Below the pieces are notes generated by a model. It was not told the origin of the DNA. It saw only the letters and a list, made by a program, of their open reading frames with translations, and did no database searches. A program made the translations under genes and the position numbers. Shown one piece after another: positions 6,181 through 6,341 of a DNA stretch of 6,341 nt. The stretch is taken from contig JAEWUR010000638.1 in the NCBI GenBank assembly GCA_023397045.1, positions 1 to 6,341 on the forward strand, written 5' to 3'. Source of the DNA: Planctomycetota bacterium. GTDB taxonomy: Bacteria; Planctomycetota; Planctomycetia; Pirellulales; Thermoguttaceae. Position 1 is the stretch's first letter; each line of letters starts with the position of its first letter.

Positions 6181-6341
6181 ATGCGTTATCGAAGCCGTCA
6201 GAGTTATAACGCCAATCCGGATATGACGCCGCTGATCGATTGCACGTTTCAGTTGTGCATCTTCTTCCTGTTGACGTTGAATTTTTCGTCGGACGAGCAA
6301 AGCGAGTTGATTCGATTGCCGTCGAGCGAGATCGCCAAGCC
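6181..6341 (+). CDS. ExbD/TolR family biopolymer transport protein, partial (5' end only)
   Basis: The first 53 codons are present; the gene leaves the window at the right edge (the family is usually about 130-150 residues). A short basic cytoplasmic tail (MRYRSRQS) is followed by NPDMTPLIDCTFQLCIFFLL at about 12-31, the diagnostic ExbD/TolR start of the single membrane helix, then LNFSSDEQSE and the typical 'I-x-LP-S' periplasmic beginning. Asp20 corresponds to the essential proton-carrying Asp25 of E. coli ExbD. Cys21 and Cys26 within the helix are less usual than the common Val/Ile/Leu. ExbD works in the inner membrane as a dimer inside the ExbB pentamer. The gene is tightly linked to the ExbB gene. 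Planctomycete loci often carry further exbD copies downstream, which cannot be checked here. Confidence 0.93.
   Translation, partial: MRYRSRQSYNANPDMTPLIDCTFQLCIFFLLTLNFSSDEQSELIRLPSSEIAK

Overview
The window looks like a stretch of chromosome from a planctomycete, probably of the Pirellulales type. That assignment is inference from the gene style: moderately GC-rich DNA, long exported TPR proteins, an ExbB with a signal peptide and a long Ala/Pro/Glu-rich linker, and a companion membrane protein with a planctomycete-like look. No rRNA, tRNA, CRISPR array, insertion sequence or clearly foreign segment was seen.

Layout. Positions 1-661 on the minus strand hold the 5' two-thirds or so of a gene for a single-pass membrane protein that runs off the left edge. 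Positions 662-865 are a divergent intergenic region. Then four genes read rightwards: a 1009-residue exported or lipid-anchored TPR-like protein (866-3895), a 345-residue exported TPR protein with a small N-terminal beta domain (3927-4964), a 373-residue MotA/TolQ/ExbB-family channel protein with a cleavable-looking signal peptide and a disordered periplasmic linker (5051-6172), and the start of an ExbD/TolR-family protein (6181 to the right edge). The gaps between the four are 31, 86 and 8 bases.

Working together. ExbB and ExbD families form proton-driven motors in the inner membrane that transmit force across the envelope (established for ExbBD-TonB and TolQR-TolA). Two large TPR proteins predicted to be on the outer face of the same membrane are encoded immediately upstream, so the simplest reading is a TPR-plus-ExbBD envelope module in which the TPR proteins act as scaffold, partner or load. 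No TonB, TolA or receptor is visible inside the window, so the process it drives is unknown.

Regulation. The best regulatory signal is in the 86-base gap before the ExbB gene: a near-consensus sigma-70 promoter (TTGAGA, 17 bases, TACAAT) whose -10 box lies inside a perfect 7-bp inverted repeat, followed by a strong Shine-Dalgarno (GGAGG) five bases before ATG 5051. The motor genes can therefore probably be expressed apart from the TPR genes, although read-through is also likely.
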